Positions 24,991-34,900 of a stretch of 64,000 nucleotides of DNA are shown here, one piece after another. The stretch is taken from NCBI RefSeq assembly GCF_000266945.1, contig NC_018025.1, forward strand, positions 5,150,001-5,214,000, in the 5' to 3' direction. The position numbers and the translations under genes were made by a program. The notes beneath the pieces are model-generated. The model was not told the origin of the DNA. It did not search any database and worked only from the letters and a program-made list of their open reading frames with translations. Within the stretch, counting starts at the first letter, position 1. Every line of letters begins with the position of its first letter. The DNA is from Desulfomonile tiedjei DSM 6799 (GTDB lineage Bacteria > Desulfobacterota > Desulfomonilia > Desulfomonilales > Desulfomonilaceae).

Positions 24991-25174
24991 GAATTGCCAA
25001 AATTAGTGTCCGGTTGAAAACTTAGGAATATTGGTGGGTGCCGTGCCTCCGTGCCGGCACATCTTCAATATGATCAATGATATCGATAGAATGGACCGGC
25101 AGGGACGCCGGTCCCCACCAGTATCTTGTGTTGGAGCATGGGATAAACGTCAAAATTTTTGGCAATTACTATAA
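24991..25174 (+). repeat. Family B MITE-like element, reference copy
   Basis: It starts GAATTGCCAAAATTAGTGTC and ends CAAAATTTTTGGCAATTACT. The ends are inverted repeats of about 14 bases. The two inner hairpins are GTGCCTCCGTGCCGGCAC and GACCGGCAGGGACGCCGGTC. It has no coding potential. Confidence 0.75.
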
Positions 25175-25175
25175 A

Positions 25176-26030
25176 CTAGACTCTTGCGTTCATTACATGA
25201 GAAAGACTACCTACTCTCAACTCGTCTGTGCGTCCTTGAAAGTACCGGGCATTCAATTCCTCAGGCCCCAAGTCCTCGATGCTTCCGAACCCCATTTCTA
25301 ACAGACTGCTCTTGAGCAGAGAAGGATCGAAGAAAGTCTGAAAAGGTTCGCCTGCAAAAGCTACGCGACGCGCCAGGCCATCGAAGACACGACGTTGGAT
25401 CGGATTTAACAATGACGGCGAAATCATATAATCGAAGACTATTCCGCTGCCGGCCGGCAGAGATGCAACGAATCGTAGTGTCGTGGTAATCGCACTACTC
25501 GTGATATACGGGGTTACTCCAAGCCACGAGAAAAAAATCCCCTTACGAGTATCCAACTCTGCCCGTTGCAGTCCCTCCTCAAGAGTCTCGGATTCGAAGT
25601 CCACAGGGCAGAAAGTAAGATTCCGAGGAATTGGGATACCTGCTTCCTCAAGACGCGTGCGCTTCCATGCCTGAGTAGTTGGATGGTCCACTTCGAATAC
25701 ATGTAAGGTATCCGCAGGAGATGAATTTCTGTACGCGAATGTGTCGAGACCTGCTCCGAGAACAACATATTGACGAACGCCTCTGTTGATGGCATCGGTG
25801 AGTCCGTCTTCCGCACATCGACTGCGGGCAGCCAGAAACGCCCGGAGCCTATATTCCAAGGGGGTCTGCTCGAACCACTTCGGATCCAACTGTTTTTCAG
25901 GCTCTTTCTCGGCCCCCACAATACGAAGTGCGAGCGAGTCGGAGAATATCTTGGGATGATCTATAATCTGATGTACGGCACGACGCATTGCCACTCGCAA
26001 TGCAGTCACGCTCGGACAGCTCTCCTTCAT
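25176..26030 (-). CDS. SAM-dependent methyltransferase, TIGR00027/LCM type
   Basis: A 284-residue protein with the signatures of the leucine carboxyl methyltransferase-like group: residues near 90 QYVVLGAGLDTFAYR (SAM site), FEVDHPTTQAWKR, NLTFCPVDFESETLEEGL, and FSWLGVTPYIT. These enzymes methylate carboxylates or polyketide-like acids; the substrate is unknown here. The ATG at 26028-26030 has GGAG seven bases upstream, better than the TTG four codons earlier. The 3' end abuts a repeat. Confidence 0.85.
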   Translation of the reverse strand: MKESCPSVTALRVAMRRAVHQIIDHPKIFSDSLALRIVGAEKEPEKQLDPKWFEQTPLEYRLRAFLAARSRCAEDGLTDAINRGVRQYVVLGAGLDTFAYRNSSPADTLHVFEVDHPTTQAWKRTRLEEAGIPIPRNLTFCPVDFESETLEEGLQRAELDTRKGIFFSWLGVTPYITSSAITTTLRFVASLPAGSGIVFDYMISPSLLNPIQRRVFDGLARRVAFAGEPFQTFFDPSLLKSSLLEMGFGSIEDLGPEELNARYFQGRTDELRVGSLSHVMNARV

Positions 26031-26072
26031 GATGCACTCCAACGTATAACGGAAGTATGAAGTTCCGAATTG

Positions 26073-28628
26073 TTATACCTGCTTTTTCGTGACAAGTCCT
26101 GAAATGGCATTGAGGAGCTCATTGAGATCGACAGGTTTTTCAAGCACGTGATCCACCGGATGCTTGTGCCGATCGAATGCGCTTACTTCTGAACCCCATC
26201 CGGTCAAGAGGATGAATGACGGTCTGGAAGCGCCTCTCGTTCTGGATATGGCTTCTATTCGTTCGGCAATTTGCCACCCGTTCATCTCAGACATTCCCAA
26301 ATCGCAGATCACCAGATCGATCTGATGATGTTCGAATATTTCCAGCGCCTGAGACCCCGAGAGCGCGCGGAACACTGTTTGATTTCGTATTGTCAGTGCC
26401 TCATGGAGGCTGTTGACGATCTGTTCTATGTCGTCCACCACAAGAATATTCAACCTGAAATCCAACTGCTCTTTCAAGCCGACCTGTGTACAGGATTCTC
26501 TCCGGGAAACAAGCGGCAGTACAACAGTGAAGATGCTTCCTTCACCCTGTCTGCTCCGGACCGAGATCTCTCCGCCGTGTCTTTTCACGATGCCATAACT
26601 GCTGGAAAGTCCCATTCCCGTCCCCTGAGTACCTTTGGTGGTCCAGAACGGTGCAAAAATGTGTCCTAAATTCTCGCTGGGTATGCCTATTCCATTATCT
26701 TGCACCTGGAGGATTACCGAACGATCTCGGGCTTCGCTTCGGACAACGATCCGGCCCGGCCCGGCAAGGGCTTCAACCGCATTTTTTATGAGATTGACGA
26801 CAACCTCGAATAGTTCGTTTTCCATACCCAGAACCGGGCAAGAGGTCTCAAGCTCCGTCCATAGGGTAATGGAAAGACCCTGTCGTTCCGCCATGCCTTG
26901 CCACCAGGTACGCGTCATTTCAACCGCTTCCGCCGCTGTTTTCGAGAGATCGAATACCTTTCGTCCATGTGTTTCCAGAGATTCGGTCCTCGAAAAATCC
27001 TGCAGTCTCTTTACGGTTTCGGCACCTAATCGGGCGCTTTCGACAATATTTGTGAGATTCTTTTTGATTTCGAGCAGATTGTTCCATTCTAGATGGGTGA
27101 GGGCCATCTGGGAATTGCCCATCACAATCTGAAGCACATTGTTGAAATTATGTGCCGCGCCGCTCGCCATTTCCCCGATGGCCCGCAGCCGAGCGGTCTG
27201 GAGCAGAATCTCCTGAGATTTCTTCTGTTCGGTATAATCTTCTACTACTGCCTGACAGCCGATGGTCTCCCCGGACTGATCCACTAACGGCGTGGAAAGA
27301 ATACGCAGAACGAATGCATTGCCTCCCGCACCCGTGAACGGGATTTCTTCGCACAGGACGCTTTGCTGTTCCATGCAATTCCGGAAGAGGGTGCGTGCTC
27401 CCGAGTCGCCAAAGAGCTTCAAAATGCAGGCTTTCTCAAATTTATCTCCGACACAGCCTATTATCTTGAGGAATGTGGGGTTCGCAGCAATAATCGTCCC
27501 GTCTCTGGCAACGGAAATTATCCCCAGCGGAGCATTTTCAACAAGCGAACGGTATTTTTCTTCACTTTCCCGGAGAAATTGTTCTACTTTTTTGCGTTCG
27601 GCTATTTCGTTCCGCAGCTCTTGTTGATGTTCCTGATTTCGGATGAGTTGTTCTTTTTCATAGGTGAGATCTTCAATGAGAACCAATACACTCCTGTCGA
27701 CGCCCATGCGCACGGATTGAAAACTGATGCGCCCCCACATCTTGTTCCCATTGATTTCCAGGACCCCAAGGTAGGAATGTCGTTTGCGCGTCGAGAAGAC
27801 CTTTTCTAGAATCTCCTGCGCTTCCGCCGCCGTCTTTTCGTTGATGAAGAGAGAAGAGAACTGCCTGCCGATAAGTGACCCGTTGGAAGCGTTCGTCATT
27901 CGCTCGCAACTTTTATTGGAGAAGGTCACGTGAGAGTCTTCCCCTATCAACAGCGCCGGAATGGGCAGGACCTGCAGCAGTTTACCAAACCAGGTCTTTC
28001 TTATTCCTCTGAAACTGAAGCTACCGGATTCGGTGACGTCCTCTATCAAGCAGCTTGCCAGGTCGAGAGACTCTGTCGGGTCTTCAGATTCAAGAAAAGA
28101 CCCTTCTTCCTCTGCATTCTGCTTCGCGACACACGAAACAAGCTCTGAGAAATCTCCCTTCAAGACTCTTTTTGTTTCGTACCCGGCGAAAACCGTTCCG
28201 CTCGGTTCGCGCGAAGACCATTTGCATTCTGCTTCGAAGACCAGAGGGTTAATGCCAAGAGATTCGCGGGCAGAGACGGCCAAGGTCTTGATATCTCCAG
28301 GACGACCCGAAATACCTTGAATCCTCACCCCATTTTCTGAAATTTCCGTGAGCAACCCTTGAATATCAGGACGTTTGTATTCCTGAATCTGGATTGATTC
28401 CTGGATCTTAAATCTCGGGATAGTCCTGCTGTCGTCTATAAGGATCTCTTCATAAGAGGCGAAACGAGTGGCTATTTCGGAAGGATCCAGGATCTTGGCT
28501 TCTAAACTGCGTCTGAGCAGACTTAAGAAACCCTTCAACGTCAAATTGTACTTGGCCATAAGTTCGATATCTGAAAGCCCCTCTCGAATGTCTCGAACTA
28601 TGTCCGCGGCTTTAATTCTTTTCTCCAT
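26073..28628 (-). CDS. PilZ-PAS hybrid sensor histidine kinase
   Basis: About 850 residues, soluble. From the N-terminus: a short helical module (IKAADIVRDIREGLSDIELMAKYNLTLKGFLSLL) of winged-helix flavour; a PilZ-like domain (PRFKIQESIQIQEYKRPDIQGLLTEISENGVRI), a candidate cyclic-di-GMP site; two PAS domains (about 225-330 and 360-475); a dimerisation domain with its histidine in GAAHNFNN; an ATPase with DNGIGI and GTGMGLSSS; and a C-terminal receiver with aspartate in LVICDLGM. Coupling a c-di-GMP domain to phosphorelay output is unusual. The start is uncertain among a TTG and two ATGs within 30 bases; I took the last ATG. Confidence 0.88.
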   Translation of the reverse strand: MEKRIKAADIVRDIREGLSDIELMAKYNLTLKGFLSLLRRSLEAKILDPSEIATRFASYEEILIDDSRTIPRFKIQESIQIQEYKRPDIQGLLTEISENGVRIQGISGRPGDIKTLAVSARESLGINPLVFEAECKWSSREPSGTVFAGYETKRVLKGDFSELVSCVAKQNAEEEGSFLESEDPTESLDLASCLIEDVTESGSFSFRGIRKTWFGKLLQVLPIPALLIGEDSHVTFSNKSCERMTNASNGSLIGRQFSSLFINEKTAAEAQEILEKVFSTRKRHSYLGVLEINGNKMWGRISFQSVRMGVDRSVLVLIEDLTYEKEQLIRNQEHQQELRNEIAERKKVEQFLRESEEKYRSLVENAPLGIISVARDGTIIAANPTFLKIIGCVGDKFEKACILKLFGDSGARTLFRNCMEQQSVLCEEIPFTGAGGNAFVLRILSTPLVDQSGETIGCQAVVEDYTEQKKSQEILLQTARLRAIGEMASGAAHNFNNVLQIVMGNSQMALTHLEWNNLLEIKKNLTNIVESARLGAETVKRLQDFSRTESLETHGRKVFDLSKTAAEAVEMTRTWWQGMAERQGLSITLWTELETSCPVLGMENELFEVVVNLIKNAVEALAGPGRIVVRSEARDRSVILQVQDNGIGIPSENLGHIFAPFWTTKGTQGTGMGLSSSYGIVKRHGGEISVRSRQGEGSIFTVVLPLVSRRESCTQVGLKEQLDFRLNILVVDDIEQIVNSLHEALTIRNQTVFRALSGSQALEIFEHHQIDLVICDLGMSEMNGWQIAERIEAISRTRGASRPSFILLTGWGSEVSAFDRHKHPVDHVLEKPVDLNELLNAISGLVTKKQV

Positions 28629-29104
28629 GACCATACATCCACAGCAGGCGGTCAAATCGGGATCCCGCCATGCTCATTTAACTCTGAAGCAAAAACTACA
28701 GATTTGGAAAAAGTTTCATAGAAATCGCCATCCGGTTGGTACCTACCTTACCCGAGAGAACGAACAATCCATCTTACGGCTATGGCTTTAAGCCATTCTT
28801 TATCATCGGGGCCAATACATTAATTTTCAAGAATAAACAGTATGCGGAAAAGATACTGAATTTCTCATGAAGAAAGCAAGCGATTTCTAGCCAAGTTGAT
28901 AGCACTTCAACAAATGAAGTATCAACTCCGATAATATGCAATCTTAACAGTATGATTTTCCGAATAGCCCCACTTATACGCTTTTCTTTTCATAATCTGG
29001 GAGGCTGAAGGTATCCTTGGCTCCGGACGACGCAGAGCCGTCTAATCACTCCGCTCAGGACACTCCAGCCTTCGCCATCTTATGTGTACAACTGCGAAAT
29101 GGCA
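28629..29104. other. Intergenic region with a family A repeat
   Basis: It contains the repeat at 28976-29105 directly next to the cyclase stop codon and, to its right, about 340 AT-rich bases with no coding sequence. This should contain the hybrid-kinase promoter. Confidence 0.5.
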
Positions 29105-29105
29105 T
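28976..29105 (-). repeat. Family A MITE-like element, copy 4
   Basis: It runs from ATACGCTTTTCTTTTCATAA to ACTGCGAAATGGCAT. The arms are GGAGGCTGAAGGTATCC and GGACACTCCAGCC. It directly follows the stop codon of the cyclase gene and could act as its transcription terminator. Confidence 0.8.
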
Positions 29106-30820
29106 TAATGTTCTGAATTGATTGCCTCGATCTCGTAGAGCTGTTTCTGGTCTTCGACACCCTTGAGACAAGCATTGAATTCCAACGAAACCTGCAACTT
29201 CTCGGAAATCAACTCGTATGTTTTTTCCGAGATTACTACTTTGCCTGCGGATGCGGTGGCTTGAATGCGGTCAGTGAGGTTCACGTCCGCACCAACGATG
29301 CCGTACTTTGCCCGGGATTCCGTGCCTATGTTTCCGACAATGACTTCGCCGGTATGCACGCCGATACCCATGTGGAGCACAGAGACATTTTCAGACACTT
29401 TTTCCGTGACGAAGCGTTTCAGTTCATGCTGCATTTCCAATGCACAACGCACTGCATCCATAGCACGCTCGGTTACTTCAGTCTCTATGCCGTTGAAGAA
29501 CACAAGAATGGAGTCGCCATAGAAATCCACGATTATGCCCCGATAGCGCTCAATAACTGCAATCATACGGGCGAAATAACGATTGAGCAGCTTAATGACT
29601 TCTTCGGGTTCCAACTTCTCCGACATTGACGTGAACTCTCGAATATCCGACATCATAATGGTGACGGTTCTTTTTTCTCCACCCAGGCGGAGAGCTTCGG
29701 GTCTACTCATCAATTCTTCCGCCACCTTGCGATCGACGTATCTGCCGAAAGTCTGCTCGATCATCTCACGCTGTTTCAATCCTTCAGTCATCTTGTTGAA
29801 GCTTCGTCTGAGTTGTCCGATCTCATCCTCGCCGTCTTCAGGTAATCTTACCGTGTAATCTCCGGCTTCCACTTTTCCCGCTGCTGCTGATATTTCGGCA
29901 ATGGATCGTCCCACGGAGCGGGTTGTTGCTCGGATAAGCAGCAAAATGACGGCAAGGCAGATTAAACCGGCCAGCGTATAGTAAAATCGGGAATTGACGA
30001 TAGGAGCCAGCACTTCGCGCCCGCTGGAAAACACCACAATGTACCAGTTCAAGGAAGGTATCTTGTAGAATCCTGCAACCTGTGCCGGTGGATGCCCTGA
30101 ACCGAGCAGGGTTCCGAAAGCGTTGTGGCGGATTGCCTCCAGCACTCTCTTTTCGAGAGGATCGTCATTGTCACCCATGCGCTTGCGTCCCGCCATGGAT
30201 TTGTCCGTATGCGCGAGAAACTGACCCGTACTGGTAACCAGACATGCTGAACTGCCCGGAATAAGACCCATGCTTCGGATGGGATTCAAGAAGGAGTCAA
30301 AGCTTATCCGTACGGTCAAACGCTTCAGAGGGCCGCCGTGTTTTCCAAGAATCTTGACGATCCGCAGAGATCGATCCAGCGCTCCCGGGTCCATCATGGG
30401 AGCGCAGAAACCGAAATCACCGCATAATTCCATAGTATAAAGTCCTTCGACAACACCGGAACCGAAGCTGCCCGACTCGGTCGTAATTTGCACATTTTCT
30501 TCCCACGGATCGGGTACTTCGACATCAACGAAGCGCACGCCATCCTTTTCGGTTAATTGCTGGATAAGGAACGCCTGGGTCACCCCGCCGTTCGGGAGAT
30601 CGTTGGCTTTCGCTATAAGATTAATGAGATCCAGCTTCTCGTTTAGCTGCATAGTGACCTGATGCCCCACTTTTTCCAGCTTCACGCGTGTGTTCTCTAT
30701 CCATTGGCTGAGGAGAAACGAGCGCGCGTACATCCACCCCGTAACGCCAACGATAATGAGCACCAGGGCTACCGGAAGCAAGAGAAGAAGGAGGAAACGT
30801 CTTTGTAACGAAAATATCAT
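29105..30820 (-). CDS. Membrane class III adenylate/guanylate cyclase
   Basis: A 571-residue protein. A transmembrane helix at about 9-33, a periplasmic Cache-like sensor domain (to about 280), and a second helix at about 283-300 precede a HAMP linker (RSIAEISAAAGKVEAGDYTVRL). The C-terminal cyclase domain (about 385-545) has the metal aspartates in MMSDIREFTSMSE and DFYGDSILVFF, and the N...R pair in VNLTDRIQ. It should make cAMP or cGMP on an outside signal. The usual substrate lysine region reads RGIIVDF, so base preference is uncertain. The next gene starts a metal island. Confidence 0.9.
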   Translation of the reverse strand: MIFSLQRRFLLLLLLPVALVLIIVGVTGWMYARSFLLSQWIENTRVKLEKVGHQVTMQLNEKLDLINLIAKANDLPNGGVTQAFLIQQLTEKDGVRFVDVEVPDPWEENVQITTESGSFGSGVVEGLYTMELCGDFGFCAPMMDPGALDRSLRIVKILGKHGGPLKRLTVRISFDSFLNPIRSMGLIPGSSACLVTSTGQFLAHTDKSMAGRKRMGDNDDPLEKRVLEAIRHNAFGTLLGSGHPPAQVAGFYKIPSLNWYIVVFSSGREVLAPIVNSRFYYTLAGLICLAVILLLIRATTRSVGRSIAEISAAAGKVEAGDYTVRLPEDGEDEIGQLRRSFNKMTEGLKQREMIEQTFGRYVDRKVAEELMSRPEALRLGGEKRTVTIMMSDIREFTSMSEKLEPEEVIKLLNRYFARMIAVIERYRGIIVDFYGDSILVFFNGIETEVTERAMDAVRCALEMQHELKRFVTEKVSENVSVLHMGIGVHTGEVIVGNIGTESRAKYGIVGADVNLTDRIQATASAGKVVISEKTYELISEKLQVSLEFNACLKGVEDQKQLYEIEAINSEH

Positions 30821-30842
30821 GAATTACCTTTTCGGCCCGAGT

Positions 30843-31373
30843 CTATTTCTCAGTCCTGTCAACGTCCTTTGCTCCTACTGTGTCGAGTTGAACGACTCGC
30901 TTGCCATGTCTCTCTTCACTGAATTTGTCTGCCTCTTTTTTATCCAGAAAAGGGATCAGGTCAATCCCCATGGGACCCTTCAGGTCACTTCCCATGACCA
31001 GGTATGCGTCACTGGCATTGACGAGTTTTCCCGATTTGAAGTCAGTAACATATCGATGTGTAATGTTCCCCACATCGATTCCGAATCTCTTGGGAATCGT
31101 ATTGTAGATGAAAAGGCATCTTGCACCTTCGAAAGCCACCACCTTGCCGTCTTTGAAAACTGCAGCCGCGACTCCTGCAAAGCCTTCCAAATGTGAAGCC
31201 TTGTATCCATAGGTGGCTCCAGCTCTCAAATCACCGCCCACTGTCATGCCGCATACAGGGCAACGGGCTTGCAGGTCCACCGCTGCACCATTAGGCAGAA
31301 GCAACGTTTCCTGGGCCGTTGCCGTCAAAGAAACCAGAGAAATGACCAATATCAGCAATATCTTGGCTTTCAT
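30843..31373 (-). CDS. NosL-like periplasmic metal-binding protein
   Basis: A 176-residue protein with a signal peptide (1-20) and CPVCGMTVGG at about 38-47, the CxxCGM site of NosL. NosL proteins bind Cu(I) and were found as accessory factors for nitrous-oxide reductase; no nos gene is near. It follows another NosL-like gene, 87 bases downstream of its stop, in the efflux cluster. I infer periplasmic copper, or a similar soft metal, handling. Confidence 0.85.
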   Translation of the reverse strand: MKAKILLILVISLVSLTATAQETLLLPNGAAVDLQARCPVCGMTVGGDLRAGATYGYKASHLEGFAGVAAAVFKDGKVVAFEGARCLFIYNTIPKRFGIDVGNITHRYVTDFKSGKLVNASDAYLVMGSDLKGPMGIDLIPFLDKKEADKFSEERHGKRVVQLDTVGAKDVDRTEK

Positions 31374-31460
31374 ATGGAAACCTCGTTTCTACGAATCGAA
31401 CCTCTTCGAAAAATCAGCGTGCCGAATTTGTCGGAATCCGCCAGCCGGCTTACATCCACA

Positions 31461-31985
31461 TCAATGGTTATGCCCCCGATCCATTTTGAGCGTTTTCTTT
31501 TTCACGGTCAAATCTTCAAGGGAGACTTCTGAAAAAGAAGCGATTTTCTTACCGTTGTGGTCGCTCTTGAATTTTTCAGCAGCGGCCTTGTCTGCAAAGG
31601 GAAATGCTTCAGGTCCCATTGCGGCCTTGAGTTTTGCTCCCAGAACATAAATGGCTTGTTTTGCATCAATCAGTTTCTTGGTCCCGTAGTCTGTAACGTA
31701 TACATTCTTGATCTTTGCCGAGTCGGAATGGTACTTTTCATGGGTGAAATAGTACCTGAATAGGTCCCCCGCGGCATCGAATCCCACAACTTTCCCGTCC
31801 TCGAACACGATAGCGGCAACTCCCAGTTCGCTGGATTCCAGCTTCATATCACAAACAGGACACGTTTGGGATAGATCGAGCTTAGATCCGTCGGGAAGGT
31901 CAATCGTAGCAGCCGATACCAAAGAAGCAAAGAAGCTGAACACGAGGGACATTACGACAGCACGTTTCTTCATTCCGATGTTCAT
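31461..31985 (-). CDS. Second NosL-like periplasmic protein
   Basis: A 174-residue protein: signal peptide to about residue 25, then CPVCDMKLESSE (CxxCDM instead of CxxCGM), FEDGKVVGFDAAGDLFRYYF and a His-rich end (MDRGHNH). It resembles its neighbour at 30843 throughout, so the two are duplicates with a changed metal loop. Its ATG overlaps the stop of the CusA-like gene as ATGA, with AGGAG upstream, so it is translated with the pump. Confidence 0.85.
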   Translation of the reverse strand: MNIGMKKRAVVMSLVFSFFASLVSAATIDLPDGSKLDLSQTCPVCDMKLESSELGVAAIVFEDGKVVGFDAAGDLFRYYFTHEKYHSDSAKIKNVYVTDYGTKKLIDAKQAIYVLGAKLKAAMGPEAFPFADKAAAEKFKSDHNGKKIASFSEVSLEDLTVKKKTLKMDRGHNH

Positions 31986-34900
31986 GTTGGATCTCCTTTT
32001 CCTGAATGGGATTCTTTGAGCGCTCTTTTAAACTCAAATTCTTTAACAAAACAGTAGATTGTCGGAACTACAAAGATTGTGATGATATCTATGGTCATGC
32101 CGCCGAAACTGGGAAGTGCCATGGGTACCGCCACATCCGCTCCCTTACCTGTTGAAGTTAAAACGGGTATGAGAGCTAGAATCGTTGTCGCGGTCGTCAT
32201 TAGTGCAGGTCTCACCCGTTTCAGGCCTGCTTCCACAGTCGCTTCTCTGATCTCCTGGATTGACTTGAATGAATACTCTTTGAACACCTGATCGAGGTAC
32301 GTGGAGTAGATGACACCATCATTCGTCGCGATTCCAAACAATGCCAGGAATCCAACCCAAACCGCAACGCTCAAATTGTACGGCCTGACTTGAAACAGGT
32401 CTCTCATGTTGACGCCAAAAACCGAGAAATCCAGAAACCACGGTTGGGAATACAGCCAGAGCATGATGAATCCGCCTGACCACGCGACAAATATCCCCGA
32501 AAAAACATTTAAAGAAACCGGTATGGATTGAAACTGAAAATAGAGCACCAGAAAGATGAGCAGCAGTGCCAGAGGAATAACAAGCCGCAGCGTTTTTTCG
32601 GATCTCACCTGATTTTCATACGAACCTGCAAACACGTACGAGGTTCCCGGAGGCAGCTTGAATTCACCGCCGGCGAGCTTGTGTTTCAGGTAATTGTCCG
32701 CAGCTTGAACTACATCTACTTCAGCAGTTCCGGGCTTCTTATCGAACAAAACGTAACTCACGAGGAACGTATCCTCGCTCTTCACGTTCATGGGGCCGCG
32801 GGTGTACCTGATGCTCGCAACCAAGTTGAGAGGTATCTGTACACCTTCATTACCCGGAACCAGGATTTTGTCGAGAGCCTCCAACGAGTCCCGTAGTTCC
32901 CGTTGATATCGGACACGCACAGGATAACGTTCTCTACCTTCCACCGTGGTAGTGATGCGTTTGCCGCCAATTGCGATTTCCACGACATCCTGAACATCCT
33001 GGATCTTTATCCCGTACCGTGCGATGGCTTTTCTGTCGACATCGATTTCCAGGTAAGGATTGCCCACTACCCTGTCTGCCACGACCGACGCAGGCTCTAC
33101 CGAGGGAACCTCTTTGAGATAGCGCTCCACCTGGAGGCCGACTCTTTCAACTTCTTCGAGACTTTTTCCACGAATCTTCACGCCCATTGCAGCTCTCATT
33201 CCGCTCTGGAGCATAACGATACGTGCGGAAATGGGTTGCAGTTTCGGTGCGGAGGTTGTTCCGGGAAGTTGAGCTGCCTTTATAATTTCCTTCCAGATGT
33301 CCGTAGGGCTGTGAATATGCGGTCGCCAGTTGCGGACCGGTTTGCCGGTCGAAGGATCGACAACTCGCTCGCCGGTATCGGGGTTGATTTTGTACTCGGG
33401 CACGTAATTGATGACAGTTTCGATCATGGAGAGCGGTGCGGGATCGAGAGCACTTTCCACCCGACCGATCTTGCCCACCACAGAGTCCACCTCAGGTATG
33501 GACCTGATTGCCATATCTTGTTTCTGGATAACATCCAGCGCTTCGCCGATGGAGGCGTGGGGCATAGTCGTCGGCATAAATAGGAAGGAGCCTTCGTCGA
33601 GATCCGGCATGAATTCTTTGCCAAGTCCGGGAAAAGCATGAGAGAGCTTTGACCAGATCCATGTGTTTCGGACAACGTTCTGTCCGGGCAAGAATTCTTG
33701 GGCACCTGCATCACTTCCGGATCCCTGGGGATCGACATGTTGAGCCGTGATCGTGGTCCGGGGAGGCACAATTTTGTCTGCAGCCCAGGGGATGAAGAAG
33801 AAGACTCTGTCGAATCCCAGCCAAATGACCGATCCCAGGATGATGATGCTGAAAGGAATCATGAGAAATTGGGCTTTGTGATTAAGCGCCCATTTGAGAA
33901 GAGGCGCGTAGAAAGCCGTAAAGATCTTTCTGATTGCCAGCAGCCCGAAGATTATCGACGATGCGAAAATGATGTTCCTGATCATTCCCTTTTCGGGACC
34001 CAATGGTAACCAGTGCTCGGTCAAGAGCACAATGACGAACACCAGGGCAGCGACATTCAGGACAAAAGGTGTTTTTTCTCTCCAGTTTTCCGGGAGGAAC
34101 AGAGTTGCAGTTTTCACGAGCGATACGAGAAGAATTCCCGCTCCGATTAACCAGGAAAAAGAAAAGCCAATCCACAAGCCCAGGAGTACCAGGAGTCCGT
34201 TCACGGTGAGCAGCGTGTTCCTGCGGAGATTCCTTTTACGGAAAAAAACATGAGCCAGCGGTGGGATGAGCGCCAGAGCGAGTACCAGTGAAGAGGCCAC
34301 AGCAAACGTTTTCGTGTACGCCACGGGTTTGAACAGCTTACCTTCCGGACCGGTGAGCGTGAACACCGGCAAAAAAGAGATGATTGTCGTGAGAGACGAT
34401 GTGACGACAGCGCCGCCCACTTCTCCGGCGGATTCCTTGATCATTTTAAGGGTCACGCCTTGGGAAGGATTCTCCTCCATGTGGCGGAGAATGTTCTCAC
34501 AAAGGATGATCCCCATATCCACCATGACACCGATTGCTATGGCGATACCGGAAAGTGCCATGATGTTCGCGTCTACTCCCGTGAATTTCATGACGATAAA
34601 CGTGAGGAGCACAGACAACGGGAGCACTGCTGAAATGAGTGCAGAACTCAGGAGATGATTCACCATGACCACCACCACGATGATGGTGACGAGTATCTCT
34701 TCCCAGAGAGCCTTCCTCAGTGTCTCCAGAGTTTCGTGGATCAGTTGCGTACGATCGTAGAAAGGCACTATTCTTACTTGAGAAACACTTCCATCCGCCA
34801 GGGTCTTGGTAGGAAGTCCGGGCGTTATCTCTTTAATTTTCTCTCGAACGTTCTTAATCACCTGGAGCGGATTTTCGCCGAAACGCACGACAACGACACC

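Larger units (their letters stand above)
24693..25175. other. Intergenic region filled by two adjacent repeats
   Basis: A family A copy (24852-24987) is followed after about three bases by a complete family B copy (24991-25174), which ends exactly where the methyltransferase gene at 25176 ends. The remaining 160 bases at the left show no feature. Confidence 0.6.
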
